A stretch of DNA of 64,000 nucleotides from Melioribacter sp. (lineage in GTDB: Bacteria; Bacteroidota; Ignavibacteria; Ignavibacteriales; Melioribacteraceae): NCBI GenBank assembly GCA_023250955.1, contig JAHEZQ010000017.1, positions 1 to 64,000 of the forward strand, read 5' to 3'. A model generated the notes under the pieces. That model made no database searches, was not told the DNA's origin, and saw nothing but the letters and a program-made list of their open reading frames with translations. Below, piece after piece: positions 8,577 through 18,049 of the stretch; the first letter of the stretch is position 1, and each line of letters opens with the position of its first letter. The position numbers and the translations under genes were made by a program.

Positions 8577-10370
8577 ATGAATTATAGAAAATTTCTTGGG
8601 ATAGGATTCCTACTTATTACTCAAATTGTTTATGCGCAGTTTGGACAATCTGATCTAGTAAAGATTAAACTCTCTCAAAGTAATTGGAAAGTTGATGCAG
8701 GAAGTCAATTCAAAATTGTTCTTAATGCAAACATAAAAGAATCATGGCACATCAATTCCAACAAACCGAACGATGAATTTCTAATTGCTTCTAAAGTAAC
8801 CGCCAAAAGTGAAGCAGTTACATTGACAAGCGTAAGCTATCCGCAACCGAAAGAATTAAAACTTGAGTTTTCTGAAAAACCGGTTTCTGTTTATGGCGGA
8901 GATATTAAAATCGAATTAACATTCACAGTGAATAAAAATACTGCCTCAGGTAAATATACAATTCCTATAAAACTTAGTTATCAAGCTTGTAACGATCAGA
9001 CATGTATGCCGCCGACAGAAGTTTCTGAAAAACTGAGTGTGGAAGTTGTTGGTGCTGCGCAAAATGAGAAAAGTAATACGCCAAAGGTGAAAGACGAAAC
9101 GGGAGATGTGAAAGGTGAAACGTCAAACGTGAAAAGTGATGAATCAGTTGTTAAAGAAAATAAACAAGACAATAATTCAATCGCTTTAACTCTTGAATCA
9201 AGCGGATTGTTTTTAAGTTTAATTTTTGTTTTCATTGGCGGACTTGCACTCAATCTAACCCCGTGTGTTTATCCGCTCATCCCAATTACAATCGGATATT
9301 TTGGCGGACAGAGTGAAGGTAGAACAAGCAGACTATTTCTACTTGGAATCCTTTATGTGTTAGGAATGGCGCTTACATATTCTGTCATTGGTGTTGTTAC
9401 CTCATTGAGCGGAGCTGTGTTTGGCACATTAATGCAAAATACTTTTGTCATAATTGGAATAGCAGTGCTCTTTGTTGTATTAGCTTTAAGTCAATTTGGT
9501 GTTTATGAATTTAAGTTGCCGGATTCATGGGTTATGAAAGCCGGCGGTGCAAAGGGTGGTGCATTCGGCGCGTTCTTTATGGGATTAACAATGGGTATTG
9601 TAGCCGCACCATGTATTGGTCCTTTTGTTCTCGGATTAGTTACTTACGTTGCGGCAAAAGGTGATCCGTTCTATGGTTTCTTAATGTTTTTTGTTATGGC
9701 TGTGGGACTTGGATTTCCGTATTTACTTCTTGCATTATTTTCCGGAAAGATTAAGAAACTTCCGCGTGCCGGAGATTGGATGGAAGGTGTAAAACATATT
9801 TTTGGTTTCTTACTTCTTAGTATGGCAATTTATTTTGTAGCTCCGCTTTTACCGAAAGAATTAAATAAATATTTACTACCGGTCTTCGGTATTCTATCCG
9901 CTCTTTTTCTTCTATTCATTGATAAGATGGCAAATAATGTTAAAGCATTTAGAATCTTCAAAATTGTTTTTTCTTTGATTGTAATAGTTGTTGCAATTTA
10001 TGCACTTATTCCTTCCAAGAATTTAGAACCGAAATGGCAAAAATTCAATGAAGTTAAATATGAAACATCATTAAAAAATAATGAGAGAATGGTTGTAGAT
10101 TTTTACGCTGATTGGTGTATACCATGTAAGGAATTAGATGCATTAACTTTTTCTGACCCGAGAGTATTAGAAAAGATGGAAAAATTTACTTCATATAAAG
10201 TAGATATGACGAAAACGCTTTCCGATGAGACTGAAGCTTTAAGAACTGAATTTAAGATTATAGGCATGCCGACTGTACTGATAATAAATGCTAAAGGCGA
10301 AGAGGTAGAAAGATTGACAGGATTTGTTAATGCAGATGAATTTTTGAAGATATTAAATAAAGTTAATTAG
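8577..10370 (+). CDS. dsbD: Thiol:disulfide interchange protein DsbD
   Basis: A 597-residue protein that moves electrons from cytoplasmic thioredoxin across the inner membrane to envelope thiols. A signal peptide covers about residues 1-21. The N-terminal periplasmic domain holds the cysteine pair CNDQTC near residue 142-147. A low-complexity linker at about 160-195 precedes eight membrane helices with the redox cysteines in LTPCVYP and AAPCIGP. The C-terminal thioredoxin domain has WCIPC. The RBS GAGG lies before the ATG. The linker DNA at 9083-9143 is a GTGAAA-type repeat that reads in frame. Confidence 0.93.
   Translation: MNYRKFLGIGFLLITQIVYAQFGQSDLVKIKLSQSNWKVDAGSQFKIVLNANIKESWHINSNKPNDEFLIASKVTAKSEAVTLTSVSYPQPKELKLEFSEKPVSVYGGDIKIELTFTVNKNTASGKYTIPIKLSYQACNDQTCMPPTEVSEKLSVEVVGAAQNEKSNTPKVKDETGDVKGETSNVKSDESVVKENKQDNNSIALTLESSGLFLSLIFVFIGGLALNLTPCVYPLIPITIGYFGGQSEGRTSRLFLLGILYVLGMALTYSVIGVVTSLSGAVFGTLMQNTFVIIGIAVLFVVLALSQFGVYEFKLPDSWVMKAGGAKGGAFGAFFMGLTMGIVAAPCIGPFVLGLVTYVAAKGDPFYGFLMFFVMAVGLGFPYLLLALFSGKIKKLPRAGDWMEGVKHIFGFLLLSMAIYFVAPLLPKELNKYLLPVFGILSALFLLFIDKMANNVKAFRIFKIVFSLIVIVVAIYALIPSKNLEPKWQKFNEVKYETSLKNNERMVVDFYADWCIPCKELDALTFSDPRVLEKMEKFTSYKVDMTKTLSDETEALRTEFKIIGMPTVLIINAKGEEVERLTGFVNADEFLKILNKVN
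9083..9143. repeat. In-frame GTGAAA(G/C)GTGAAACG repeat within dsbD linker
   Basis: Within dsbD the DNA shows GTGAAAGACGAAACG, GTGAAAGGTGAAACG and GTGAAAAGTGATGAA in succession, separated by about 6 bases. It encodes the linker with the repeating pattern V-K-x-E-T. The repetition is at the DNA level and fits an expanded or inserted repeat. Confidence 0.55.
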
Positions 10371-10458
10371 CTATATAAATTGCTTAACGGACTTAGCTTT
10401 CATATTTTTGGAGCGCTAAAAATCAAATAACAAATTAAAAAGGAATTGAGCATAACGA

Positions 10459-12312
10459 ATGGCACAAGAAACAGAAAAAGAAATACTAGATCTTAAAGAG
10501 GTAACAATTAGATTTGCAGGTGACTCTGGCGATGGTATGCAGTTAACCGGTTCACAGTTTAGCGACACTACTGCATTAATGGGCAATGATCTTGGAACTC
10601 TTCCCGATTATCCTGCAGAAATCCGTGCACCTGCCGGAACACTTTACGGTGTTAGCGGTTTCCAAGTGCACTTCAGTTCTCGTAATATTCACACACCAGG
10701 TGATACGCCTGACGTTTTAGTTGCGATGAACCCCGCGGCTTTGAGAAAGAACTTAGTTGATTTAAAACGTGATGGCATCATTATCGTTAATACTGATTCA
10801 TTCGACGCCAAAAATTTGAAGTTGGCTAATTATGATAAAAATCCTTTAGAAGATGATTCGTTAGCTGGATATAAAGTTTATTCTGTTCCAATTACTACTC
10901 TTACTTCTACAGCTTTGAAAGATAGCGGCTTGAGTATTAAAGACATCAATCGATGTAAGAACTTTTTTGCCCTTGGTTTGATGTATTGGTTGTACAACAG
11001 ACCGCTTGAGCCCACATTAAGTTGGTTGAATTCCAAATTCAAAGATAAACCTGAAATTCTTAAAGCGAATGAAACAGTTCTAAAAACCGGATACTACTTT
11101 GGAGATACGACCGAAATTTTTGAAAATCGTTATACAGTTGAACCTGCAAAATTGAAGAAAGGAACCTACAGAAATATTTCAGGTAACGAGGCAACTGCAT
11201 TGGGTTTTGTTGTAGCTTCAATGAAAAGCGGACTACCTTTATTTTTAGGATCTTATCCGATTACACCGGCTACGGATATTCTGCAATATTTAGCCAGTTA
11301 TAAAAATTTTGGTGTTAAAACATTTCAAGCCGAAGATGAGATTGCCGGAATTACTGCTGCGATAGGTGCTGCATTTAGCGGGTCTCTTGCTATCACTACA
11401 ACCAGCGGTCCCGGAGTTGCATTAAAGACTGAAGCGATTGGTTTGGGAGTGATGACAGAATTACCTTTAGTCATTATAAACGTTCAACGTGGCGGTCCAA
11501 GTACAGGATTACCAACAAAAACAGAACAAGCTGATTTACTTCAAGCTATGTATGGAAGAAATGGTGAAGCCCCAATTCCTGTCTTAGCAGCTGCAACACC
11601 AAGCGATTGTTTTTATATGGCTATTGAAGCATCAAGAATTGCAATTAAGTATATGACTCCCGTTATGCTTTTAACTGATGGTTACATTGGAAATGGAACA
11701 GAACCTTGGCGTATTCCGCATGCAAATGAAATTGCTGATTTTCCTGTTAAGTTTGTAACTGAAGCAGAAGGATTTGCACCTTACTCAAGAGATAAAAATC
11801 TTGCAAGACCATGGGTACGACCTGGAACTCCTGGGTTAGAACATCGGATTGGCGGACTTGAGAAAGCAAACATTACAGGTAATGTAAATTATGATCCTTC
11901 CAACCATGATTTTATGGTGAAACTGAGAGAACAAAAAATTCAAAATGTAAAAAATGATATTCCTGATTTAACTGTACAAGGTAATACAGAAGGCGAACTT
12001 TTAGTTTTGGGATGGGGCGGAACTTATGGCGCTATTAAAGAAGCTGTTGATAAAGCAACAAGTAAAGGGATAATAGTTTCTCAAGCACATTTGAGATACA
12101 TTCATCCAATGCCCAAGAACACGAAAGAAGTTCTTAGTAAGTTCAAGAAGATATTGATTCCGGAAATCAATCTTGGTCAGCTTGCTAAAATTATTAGGAG
12201 TGAATTTCTGGTTGATGTGTTACAGTATAATCTTGTAAGAGGTTTACCGTTCAGATCCAGCGATATCGAAAATCAGATAGTTGAAATCCTTGGAGGAAAA
12301 AATGGCAAATAA
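10459..12312 (+). CDS. korA: 2-oxoacid:acceptor oxidoreductase, fused gamma-alpha subunit
   Basis: A 617-residue subunit of a two-subunit 2-oxoacid:ferredoxin oxidoreductase. Residues about 12-200 form the gamma domain (RFAGDSGDGMQLTG), which binds part of CoA. Residues about 235-600 form the alpha domain (GSYPITPATDILQYL, FQAEDEIAGITAAIGAA, TTTSGPGVALKTEAIGLG). The gene overlaps korB by 11 bases. This architecture is typical of 2-oxoglutarate:ferredoxin oxidoreductases of the KorAB type; the substrate is inferred. A second, four-subunit system is at 52064-54790. Confidence 0.9.
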   Translation: MAQETEKEILDLKEVTIRFAGDSGDGMQLTGSQFSDTTALMGNDLGTLPDYPAEIRAPAGTLYGVSGFQVHFSSRNIHTPGDTPDVLVAMNPAALRKNLVDLKRDGIIIVNTDSFDAKNLKLANYDKNPLEDDSLAGYKVYSVPITTLTSTALKDSGLSIKDINRCKNFFALGLMYWLYNRPLEPTLSWLNSKFKDKPEILKANETVLKTGYYFGDTTEIFENRYTVEPAKLKKGTYRNISGNEATALGFVVASMKSGLPLFLGSYPITPATDILQYLASYKNFGVKTFQAEDEIAGITAAIGAAFSGSLAITTTSGPGVALKTEAIGLGVMTELPLVIINVQRGGPSTGLPTKTEQADLLQAMYGRNGEAPIPVLAAATPSDCFYMAIEASRIAIKYMTPVMLLTDGYIGNGTEPWRIPHANEIADFPVKFVTEAEGFAPYSRDKNLARPWVRPGTPGLEHRIGGLEKANITGNVNYDPSNHDFMVKLREQKIQNVKNDIPDLTVQGNTEGELLVLGWGGTYGAIKEAVDKATSKGIIVSQAHLRYIHPMPKNTKEVLSKFKKILIPEINLGQLAKIIRSEFLVDVLQYNLVRGLPFRSSDIENQIVEILGGKNGK

Positions 12313-13336
12313 TATAGATGCAGTTCCTGTAAAATTAACGGCAAAAGATTTTTCATCCGGACAAGATGTTAGATGGTGCCCAGGATGCGGCGATTATTCG
12401 ATCCTTGCTCAAGTGCAAAGATCATTTCCTGAAATAAATATTCCTAAAGAAAAAATTGTATGGATTTCCGGTATCGGATGTTCAAGCCGTTTTACTTATT
12501 ACATGAATACATATGGTTTTCATTCTATACACGGAAGAGCTACTGCAATTGCTACAGGTGTAAAAATCGCGCGCGCCGATCTTTCCGTTTGGGTTGCAAC
12601 CGGCGATGGTGATCTAATGAGTATTGGTGGAAATCATTTCATACACACTTGCAGAAAGAATGTTGATATCAAGATTCTTCTTTTCAATAATGAAATATAT
12701 GGATTGACTAAAGGTCAATATTCACCAACTTCTGCAAAAGGATTAGTAACGAAAACATCACCTTACGGTAGTGTTGATTATCCTTTCAATCCTCTTAGTC
12801 TTGCTCTTGGTGCAGGTGCTTCATTCGTTGCTCGAACTGCAGATACCGAAGCGAAACACATGCAGGAAATGATAAAGCGCGCAGCAGAACATAAGGGTAC
12901 TGCGTTTGTCGAAATTTTTCAGAACTGTGTGATCTTTAATGATGGAGTTTTTGATCCGATCACAGGAAAAGAGAACAAAGCAAATAACATGCTGATGCTC
13001 AAACACGGCGAACCTATGTTGTTCGGGAAAGATAACAAGAAGGGGATTAAACTCGACGGTTTGAAACCGGTTGTTATCAATCTTGAAGACGGAAAGAATT
13101 CAATCAATGATGTTTGGGTTCATGACGAAAAAGATACAAGTCATGGAAGAGCATTTATTCTTGCTCATTTGGCTGACGAACCCGGAATGCCTTCCCCGTT
13201 TGGCGTTATACGTCAAGAATTTAAACCGACTTATGATGAAGGAGTTGAGAGACAGATAGCTCATGTTACCGAGAAGAAAGGTGCAGGCAGTCTTGAAAAA
13301 CTTCTCTTCAGCGGAAATACTTGGGAAGTAAATTAG
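12302..13336 (+). CDS. korB: 2-oxoacid:ferredoxin oxidoreductase beta subunit
   Basis: A 344-residue thiamine-diphosphate-binding subunit. RWCPGCGDYSIL and GIGCSSRF hold cysteines expected for the iron-sulfur cluster of KorAB enzymes. ATGDGDLMSIGGNH, with a following NNEIYGLTKGQ, is the ThDP/Mg motif. The start is ATG 12302, with GGAGG at 12293-12297; an upstream in-frame TTG at 12281 lies inside korA. The 11-base overlap with korA implies coupled translation. A strong hairpin terminator follows. Confidence 0.92.
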   Translation: MANNIDAVPVKLTAKDFSSGQDVRWCPGCGDYSILAQVQRSFPEINIPKEKIVWISGIGCSSRFTYYMNTYGFHSIHGRATAIATGVKIARADLSVWVATGDGDLMSIGGNHFIHTCRKNVDIKILLFNNEIYGLTKGQYSPTSAKGLVTKTSPYGSVDYPFNPLSLALGAGASFVARTADTEAKHMQEMIKRAAEHKGTAFVEIFQNCVIFNDGVFDPITGKENKANNMLMLKHGEPMLFGKDNKKGIKLDGLKPVVINLEDGKNSINDVWVHDEKDTSHGRAFILAHLADEPGMPSPFGVIRQEFKPTYDEGVERQIAHVTEKKGAGSLEKLLFSGNTWEVN

Positions 13337-13388
13337 CTTATAGTTTTCAGCTATCTGCTGTCAGCCATCAGCTTTTTTAAAATTGTTC

Positions 13389-13415
13389 GGGCGAAGTTTT
13401 TCTTCGCCCATTTTA
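13389..13415 (+). terminator. Rho-independent terminator after korAB
   Basis: Perfect 8-bp stem GGGCGAAG (13389-13396) with CTTCGCCC (13402-13409), TTTTT loop, followed by ATTTTATTT. It separates korAB from the DHH gene. The stretch just before it (13337-13376) contains CAGCTATC/CAGCCATCAGC, a degenerate tandem repeat. Confidence 0.85.
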
Positions 13416-13436
13416 TTTAACTTAACCAAATTTTTT

Positions 13437-14417
13437 ATGAATGACTTTTCTAAATTGAAAAAGATTATTGAAGGACATAATTCTTTTCTTTTGTCTACGC
13501 ATGTTAATCCTGATGCCGATGCACTTGGAAGCGAATTAGCATTTTATCTTATTCTAAAAAAACTTGGCAAGGAAGTTAAAGTTGTTAATCACAGCGCTAC
13601 CCCTTACAATTTAGAATTCCTTGATAAAGAAAAAGTTATTGAAAAGTTCGATGAATCAGTGCACGGGAAAATATTTGACGATGTGGAGGTTTTTGTTCTG
13701 CTCGATCTTAATCAAGCTAATAGAATTGTAAAGATGGAAAAAGGATTCCGTTCGTTTAAGGGTGTTAAAGTCTGCATAGATCATCACCTGGATCCGGAAA
13801 ATGTTTTTGATAATTACTTCGGCAGCGCAGATTACTCAGCAACATCCGAAATTATTTATGATTTTATCGAACAGACAAAAATTGTTGAGATTGATTACGA
13901 AATCGCTCTTCAGCTTTATGCCGGAATAATGACCGATACTGGCTCATTCCGTTTTGATAGAACCAATCCTAGAATCCATAGAATTATGGCTGAACTGCTT
14001 GAGAAAGGTGTTAATCCTACAACAGTTTATGATAAGATTTACGACCAATTTAAGTTTGCAAGACTAAAACTTTTAGGTGAAGCACTTTCATCTATTGAAA
14101 TTGATTCAACAAACCGGATCGCAGTTATGTGTATCAAGAAGGAAGCTTTAGCAAGAACCGGCGCAACAGAAGCCGATATTGACGGCTTTGTAAACTATTG
14201 CCTAACGATTCAGAATGTTCAGATCGGTATTTTGTTTTATGAGTTAAAGGACGGATTGAAGATCAGTTTCAGATCGAAAGGGGAAATACCCGTTAATAAA
14301 CTTGCGGTTGAGTTCGGAGGCGGAGGACATACAAATGCTTCCGGTGCAAAGATCTATAATACAACCATAGAAGAGTATAAAGAGAAAGTAATTAAAGCAG
14401 CACAACAATATCTATAA
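13437..14417 (+). CDS. DHH family phosphoesterase (NrnA-like nanoRNase / pAp phosphatase)
   Basis: A 326-residue DHH-DHHA1 protein. Metal-binding motifs are in order: STHVNPDADALGSE, VLLDLN, IDHHLDP (the DHH motif) and MTDTGSFRF. The C-terminal DHHA1 domain ends with GGGGHTNASG. NrnA-type members degrade 2-5 nt RNAs and dephosphorylate pAp. The start is set at ATG 13437, since the longer frame from 13383 begins inside the upstream terminator and has no domain support. Confidence 0.9.
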   Translation: MNDFSKLKKIIEGHNSFLLSTHVNPDADALGSELAFYLILKKLGKEVKVVNHSATPYNLEFLDKEKVIEKFDESVHGKIFDDVEVFVLLDLNQANRIVKMEKGFRSFKGVKVCIDHHLDPENVFDNYFGSADYSATSEIIYDFIEQTKIVEIDYEIALQLYAGIMTDTGSFRFDRTNPRIHRIMAELLEKGVNPTTVYDKIYDQFKFARLKLLGEALSSIEIDSTNRIAVMCIKKEALARTGATEADIDGFVNYCLTIQNVQIGILFYELKDGLKISFRSKGEIPVNKLAVEFGGGGHTNASGAKIYNTTIEEYKEKVIKAAQQYL

Positions 14418-14436
14418 TTGTTAGAAAGAAGGAATT

Positions 14437-15933
14437 ATGCATTTCAATCTAAAGATCAACCCGGCTAAAGATGAACTAAATTTTAAGAAAGACTCTGCGC
14501 TTGTAAAATTCTTTATTGAATCTAAAAAACTAGAAAAAACTTTAGAAAATTTCTTTCTCTCACTGAATTATTCTCTGGGAAAAATCCAGAAGAAAAATTT
14601 CCTTGACAAAAAATCAAATGAGCTGACTTATTACAGCCAATCCGGTGAGCCGTCGGTATTATACATAAAGAAAGTTAAGATTGATAAAGATTTCTTTGTA
14701 GATTTTTTCAGAAATTATTTTGCCGGACTTGTCCCTTCATTAAAAAAGAAAAACCTAAACTCAGTTCATGTTGTTGTTCCGTCATTCTTCGATTTCAAAG
14801 ATCATTTTGAAAATGAATCTCAATTATTAAGATCAATGTTAGAAGGAATCCACCTAGGCAACTACACTTTTGATAATTATAAATCTGATAAAGAGAAACC
14901 TGCAGAACTTTCTTTCTTCATTCATTATACTGATCAGAAAATATTAGGCAGTACAATTGATCATTCCAATAAGTTGATGGATGCAGTTTACTTCACACGC
15001 GATTTGGTTAATGAACCGGCAATAACACTTACCCCTGAAGAATTGGCTAACCGCACAAAGAAAGAACTTACCAAACTAGGTGTAAAGGTTAGTGTATTTG
15101 ATAAAACCGAATTGAAAAAAAGAAAGATGAATGCAATTCTTGCAGTCGGCGGTGCAAGTGATAAATCACCGTACTTGATTACAATGCATTACAAACCGCT
15201 TGGAAAAGCGAAAAGAAAAATTGCGCTTGTCGGTAAAGGCGTCTGTTATGATTCAGGCGGACTTTCTATAAAACCAACTTCAAGTATGCTTGAGATGAAA
15301 GCCGATATGGCAGGCGGCGGTGCAGTTGTTGGAATAATCAAAGCTGCGGCAATGATGAAGCTTCCGGTAGAAATTATTGGCGTAATTCCCGCAGTGGAAA
15401 ACATGATCAATGGTTCTGCCTACAAACCGGGCGATGTTGTAAAAGCCGCTTCCGGTAAAACTATTGAAGTGAAAGACACCGATGCCGAAGGAAGAATTGT
15501 CTTAGCCGATGCTCTTCATTATGCATCTCAGCAAAAGCCTGATGAGATAATTAATTTTGCAACTCTAACCGGTGCGGTTGTAGTTGCTCTTGGAGAAATT
15601 GCAGCGGGATTATTTACTAACGATGACCGGCTTGCAGATGAATTACTTCAATCCGGAAAAACAACTCATGAAAGATTATGGCGTCTTCCATTTTGGAGAG
15701 ATTACAACGATATGATCAAGAGCGATATTGCAGACATAAGTAATCTTGGTCCGCGTTGGGGCGGGGCAATAACAGCAGGAAAGTTTTTAGAAAATTTTGT
15801 TGATGAAAAAATTCCTTGGGCGCATATTGATTTTGCCGGTCCGGCAATTAAACATAAATCAAATAACTACACAGAAAAATACGATACAGGTTTTGGTGTA
15901 CGATTGATCATTGAGTATTTAAGTAAGATTTAG
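14437..15933 (+). CDS. pepA: Leucyl aminopeptidase (M17)
   Basis: A 498-residue cytosolic metallo-aminopeptidase. The N-terminal third is the variable macrodomain-like region. The catalytic domain has ALVGKGVCYDSGGLSIKP (metal and lysine ligands), MKADMAGGGAVV and DTDAEGRIVLADAL, which carries the second metal-binding Asp-Glu pair and the arginine. The last segment WAHIDFAGPA is also typical. It starts 19 bases after the DHH gene and is probably in the same operon; a GAAAGAAGGAAT tract serves as RBS. Confidence 0.94.
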   Translation: MHFNLKINPAKDELNFKKDSALVKFFIESKKLEKTLENFFLSLNYSLGKIQKKNFLDKKSNELTYYSQSGEPSVLYIKKVKIDKDFFVDFFRNYFAGLVPSLKKKNLNSVHVVVPSFFDFKDHFENESQLLRSMLEGIHLGNYTFDNYKSDKEKPAELSFFIHYTDQKILGSTIDHSNKLMDAVYFTRDLVNEPAITLTPEELANRTKKELTKLGVKVSVFDKTELKKRKMNAILAVGGASDKSPYLITMHYKPLGKAKRKIALVGKGVCYDSGGLSIKPTSSMLEMKADMAGGGAVVGIIKAAAMMKLPVEIIGVIPAVENMINGSAYKPGDVVKAASGKTIEVKDTDAEGRIVLADALHYASQQKPDEIINFATLTGAVVVALGEIAAGLFTNDDRLADELLQSGKTTHERLWRLPFWRDYNDMIKSDIADISNLGPRWGGAITAGKFLENFVDEKIPWAHIDFAGPAIKHKSNNYTEKYDTGFGVRLIIEYLSKI

Positions 15934-15954
15934 AAAAAATAAATGGGGGTTTAA

Positions 15955-16512
15955 ATGGGCAAGTCGAATTATCTTTCATTAGAAATAATTGAAACGAAGA
16001 TATTTATTATCCGTGGACAAAAAGTAATGCTGGATAAAGATCTGGCAATGCTTTATGGAGTTGAGACATTTAACTTAAATAAAGCTGTAAAACGTAACAC
16101 GACTAGATTCCCATCTGATTTTATGTTTCAATTGACAAGAGAAGAGTTCAATAATTTGATATTCCAATTTGGAATATCAAGTTGGGGCGGGACAAGGAAA
16201 CTACCCTACGCATTTACAGAACAAGGCGTGGCCATGCTTTCTTCCGTGCTTAGAAGTGAGCGTGCCGTTCAAGTGAACATTCAGATTATGAGAGCATTTG
16301 TTAAACTGCGGGAAATTATTTCCACTCACAAAGAACTTGCGCAAAAACTCAAAGAACTGGAACTGAAAATAGAATCTCATGATGAAAACATTACCGCAAT
16401 CTTTGAAGCGATAAATCAATTATTGGCTGTGGAAGAAAAACCGAAAAGAAAAATTGGCTTTGAGGTGAAAGAGAAAAGTTATAAATATAAAGTGGAACGA
16501 AAGTATAAATAG
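15955..16512 (+). CDS. ORF6N domain-containing DNA-binding protein
   Basis: A 185-residue protein. Residues about 8-95 form an ORF6N (KilA-N-like) domain: IIRGQKVMLDKDLAMLYGVET, LNKAVKRNTTRFPSDFMFQLT, and LPYAFTEQGVAMLSSVL. A predicted coiled coil follows at about 115-150 (LAQKLKELELKIESHDENI) before a basic tail. ORF6N domains come from phage antirepressor-like proteins and bind DNA; chromosomal copies are common in this phylum and their role is unknown. The gene has its own RBS GGGGGT and ends 2 bases from the convergent cassette array. Confidence 0.88.
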   Translation: MGKSNYLSLEIIETKIFIIRGQKVMLDKDLAMLYGVETFNLNKAVKRNTTRFPSDFMFQLTREEFNNLIFQFGISSWGGTRKLPYAFTEQGVAMLSSVLRSERAVQVNIQIMRAFVKLREIISTHKELAQKLKELELKIESHDENITAIFEAINQLLAVEEKPKRKIGFEVKEKSYKYKVERKYK

Positions 16513-16514
16513 TT

Positions 16515-17000
16515 TTATTTAAACAAAGCCTTTACTTCATCTTGGGATAATTTCATAATTACATAAACTAAAAATGCCAATAGTATCATTGACCAAACGT
16601 AAGACCAAATCAGTCTTGAAGTTTTTGGAAATTCTTCTATTCCATTATGAACATTATAGTATGTGAATATTGGCGACATAATTAAAAATATTATTGAAAC
16701 AATTAAACTATAAACGAGAACTTGCCTCCACTTGTTGTTAAATTTTAGAACATATACAGCAGAAACATAAACAACCACACAGAGTAGCAACTCAACAGCT
16801 TTTTGAATAAAATATAAGGTGAAGTTTATTCCAATAGGTGGGTCGAACTTTTTTGTTATCCCATACATCACTATCATTGCCGAATAACCGCGTGAGAAAA
16901 AAATACTTTTGAGCAAAACAATGGCTGATACAAAAATCAAAATCCAAGACAATGTTCTAATTAGTTTTTGATTCTTTTCTTGCGATACTACTCCTTCCAT
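16515..17000 (-). CDS. Hypothetical four-helix membrane protein
   Basis: A 161-residue protein I do not recognise. Four hydrophobic segments lie at about residues 15-32, 57-80, 88-110 and 128-150. The region between helices 1 and 2 is YGITKKFDPPIG, and the C-terminus is KLSQDEVKALFK. GGAGAG lies before the ATG. It is the last of nine minus-strand genes in the array-like region and ends tail to tail with the ORF6N gene. Confidence 0.7.
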   Translation of the reverse strand: MEGVVSQEKNQKLIRTLSWILIFVSAIVLLKSIFFSRGYSAMIVMYGITKKFDPPIGINFTLYFIQKAVELLLCVVVYVSAVYVLKFNNKWRQVLVYSLIVSIIFLIMSPIFTYYNVHNGIEEFPKTSRLIWSYVWSMILLAFLVYVIMKLSQDEVKALFK

Positions 17001-17050
17001 ACTCTCTCCAGTTGATTACCCTTGCTGTTGATGCTTAATAAAAAAAATAT

Positions 17051-17350
17051 TTATCTTGAAAAGAATTGCATTTCATCAATCAGTCCTTTCTTAAAAGCTT
17101 GTTTTACTATTTGCCAATCACCTTTTCTATTAAAATACAGACAACAATAATTACGTTGCATAAGAGTTCCATTAAACAGATAATATTCGATTTGTTCAAT
17201 ACCTTGTTGGTTCTCAACGAAACTTAAAGCGTAATCTACAAAGCGCGTCATTGCAATTGTTGAATCTTTTGTTAGATGACTCATTAGATAATCAATATCT
17301 TCTTTCTTACCAATTTTGGCTCTATCAATTAACTTTTTTATTATTCCCAT
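17051..17350 (-). CDS. Hypothetical protein, HEAT-like small helical
   Basis: A 99-residue protein of unknown function. It is mainly helical, with an IDYLMSHL..DSTIAM motif, then FNGTLMQRNYCCLYFNRKGDW and VKQAFKKGLIDEMQFF. The NGT..QRNY..LYF..RG pattern resembles small adaptive-repeat proteins, but I cannot assign a family. It carries no membrane segment. The RBS is weak. It sits between degenerate attC-like sequences. Confidence 0.6.
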   Translation of the reverse strand: MGIIKKLIDRAKIGKKEDIDYLMSHLTKDSTIAMTRFVDYALSFVENQQGIEQIEYYLFNGTLMQRNYCCLYFNRKGDWQIVKQAFKKGLIDEMQFFSR

Positions 17351-17491
17351 ACTTGTCTTAAAAAACTATCATCAACAAATACAATAAAATTATTTGAATT
17401 TACTTTTACAATGCAATTATAATATTTAAAAATGTCTCAGCATTTAAGGCAGTTGCTCTAAGCCGTTGGTTAGACCGCAAGCCATGTAACT

Positions 17492-17968
17492 TTATTTCGT
17501 AGAAGGCGGTGGAACCATACATTGAATTGCAAAAGCGAACCACTCATTCTTCTGCTTATGATAGACTGCTAAGCAGAAACCCTTAATTGGTGGAACAGCT
17601 GTTCCATCTTGCATCTTAAGTCCGGTCAAAATAAAAGATGCCTCCTCAACCGCAACATCATTGGCCGGAAATCGAATAACCTCCGGCGTAATTTTTATCT
17701 GCGTTCCTTTTGTAGGACCAGCGAAAGACGCCTGCAATCCTTTCTCAATTTCAACCCGACCCCGGTTAATAATTCCATTCGCATAGGTATGAGAACCATC
17801 TACAGCATAAATAGCAGCGGTCGCCTTCGCATCACCTCTGTTGTATGCATTTTCGTATTCCTGAATTCTCTTTTTTATTTCATCTTCGTTTTGTTTTTGT
17901 GTCTGGCAAAAAGTCTTGTAACTAACCGCAAATCCAATCATTAATATGACTAAGCAAATTTTTTTCAT
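17492..17968 (-). CDS. Exported SnoaL/DUF4440-like (NTF2-fold) protein
   Basis: A 158-residue protein. A signal peptide covers about residues 1-20 (KKICLVILMIGFAVSYKTFCQ). The mature part has the NTF2-like pattern: IQEYENAYNRGDAKATAAIYAVDGSHTYANG, then RGRVEIEKGLQ, and a final strand LAVYHKQKNEWFAFAIQ. Such domains may be enzymes or ligand binders, and the substrate cannot be read here. AAAGGAG precedes the ATG. The stop is followed closely by an attC-like half site at 17469. Confidence 0.72.
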   Translation of the reverse strand: MKKICLVILMIGFAVSYKTFCQTQKQNEDEIKKRIQEYENAYNRGDAKATAAIYAVDGSHTYANGIINRGRVEIEKGLQASFAGPTKGTQIKITPEVIRFPANDVAVEEASFILTGLKMQDGTAVPPIKGFCLAVYHKQKNEWFAFAIQCMVPPPSTK

Positions 17969-18049
17969 TTCATACTCCTTTCTTTTGTTCTTTGTGATAT
18001 TTCAAAAAGTATTACAATGCTGCTAACCGGTGTCCGGTTGATTTACCTG

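Noticed and set aside
16515-17000. Assigning a transporter or toxin function to the small membrane proteins of the array
   Set aside because: Only hydrophobic segments can be seen; no family motif supports a function.
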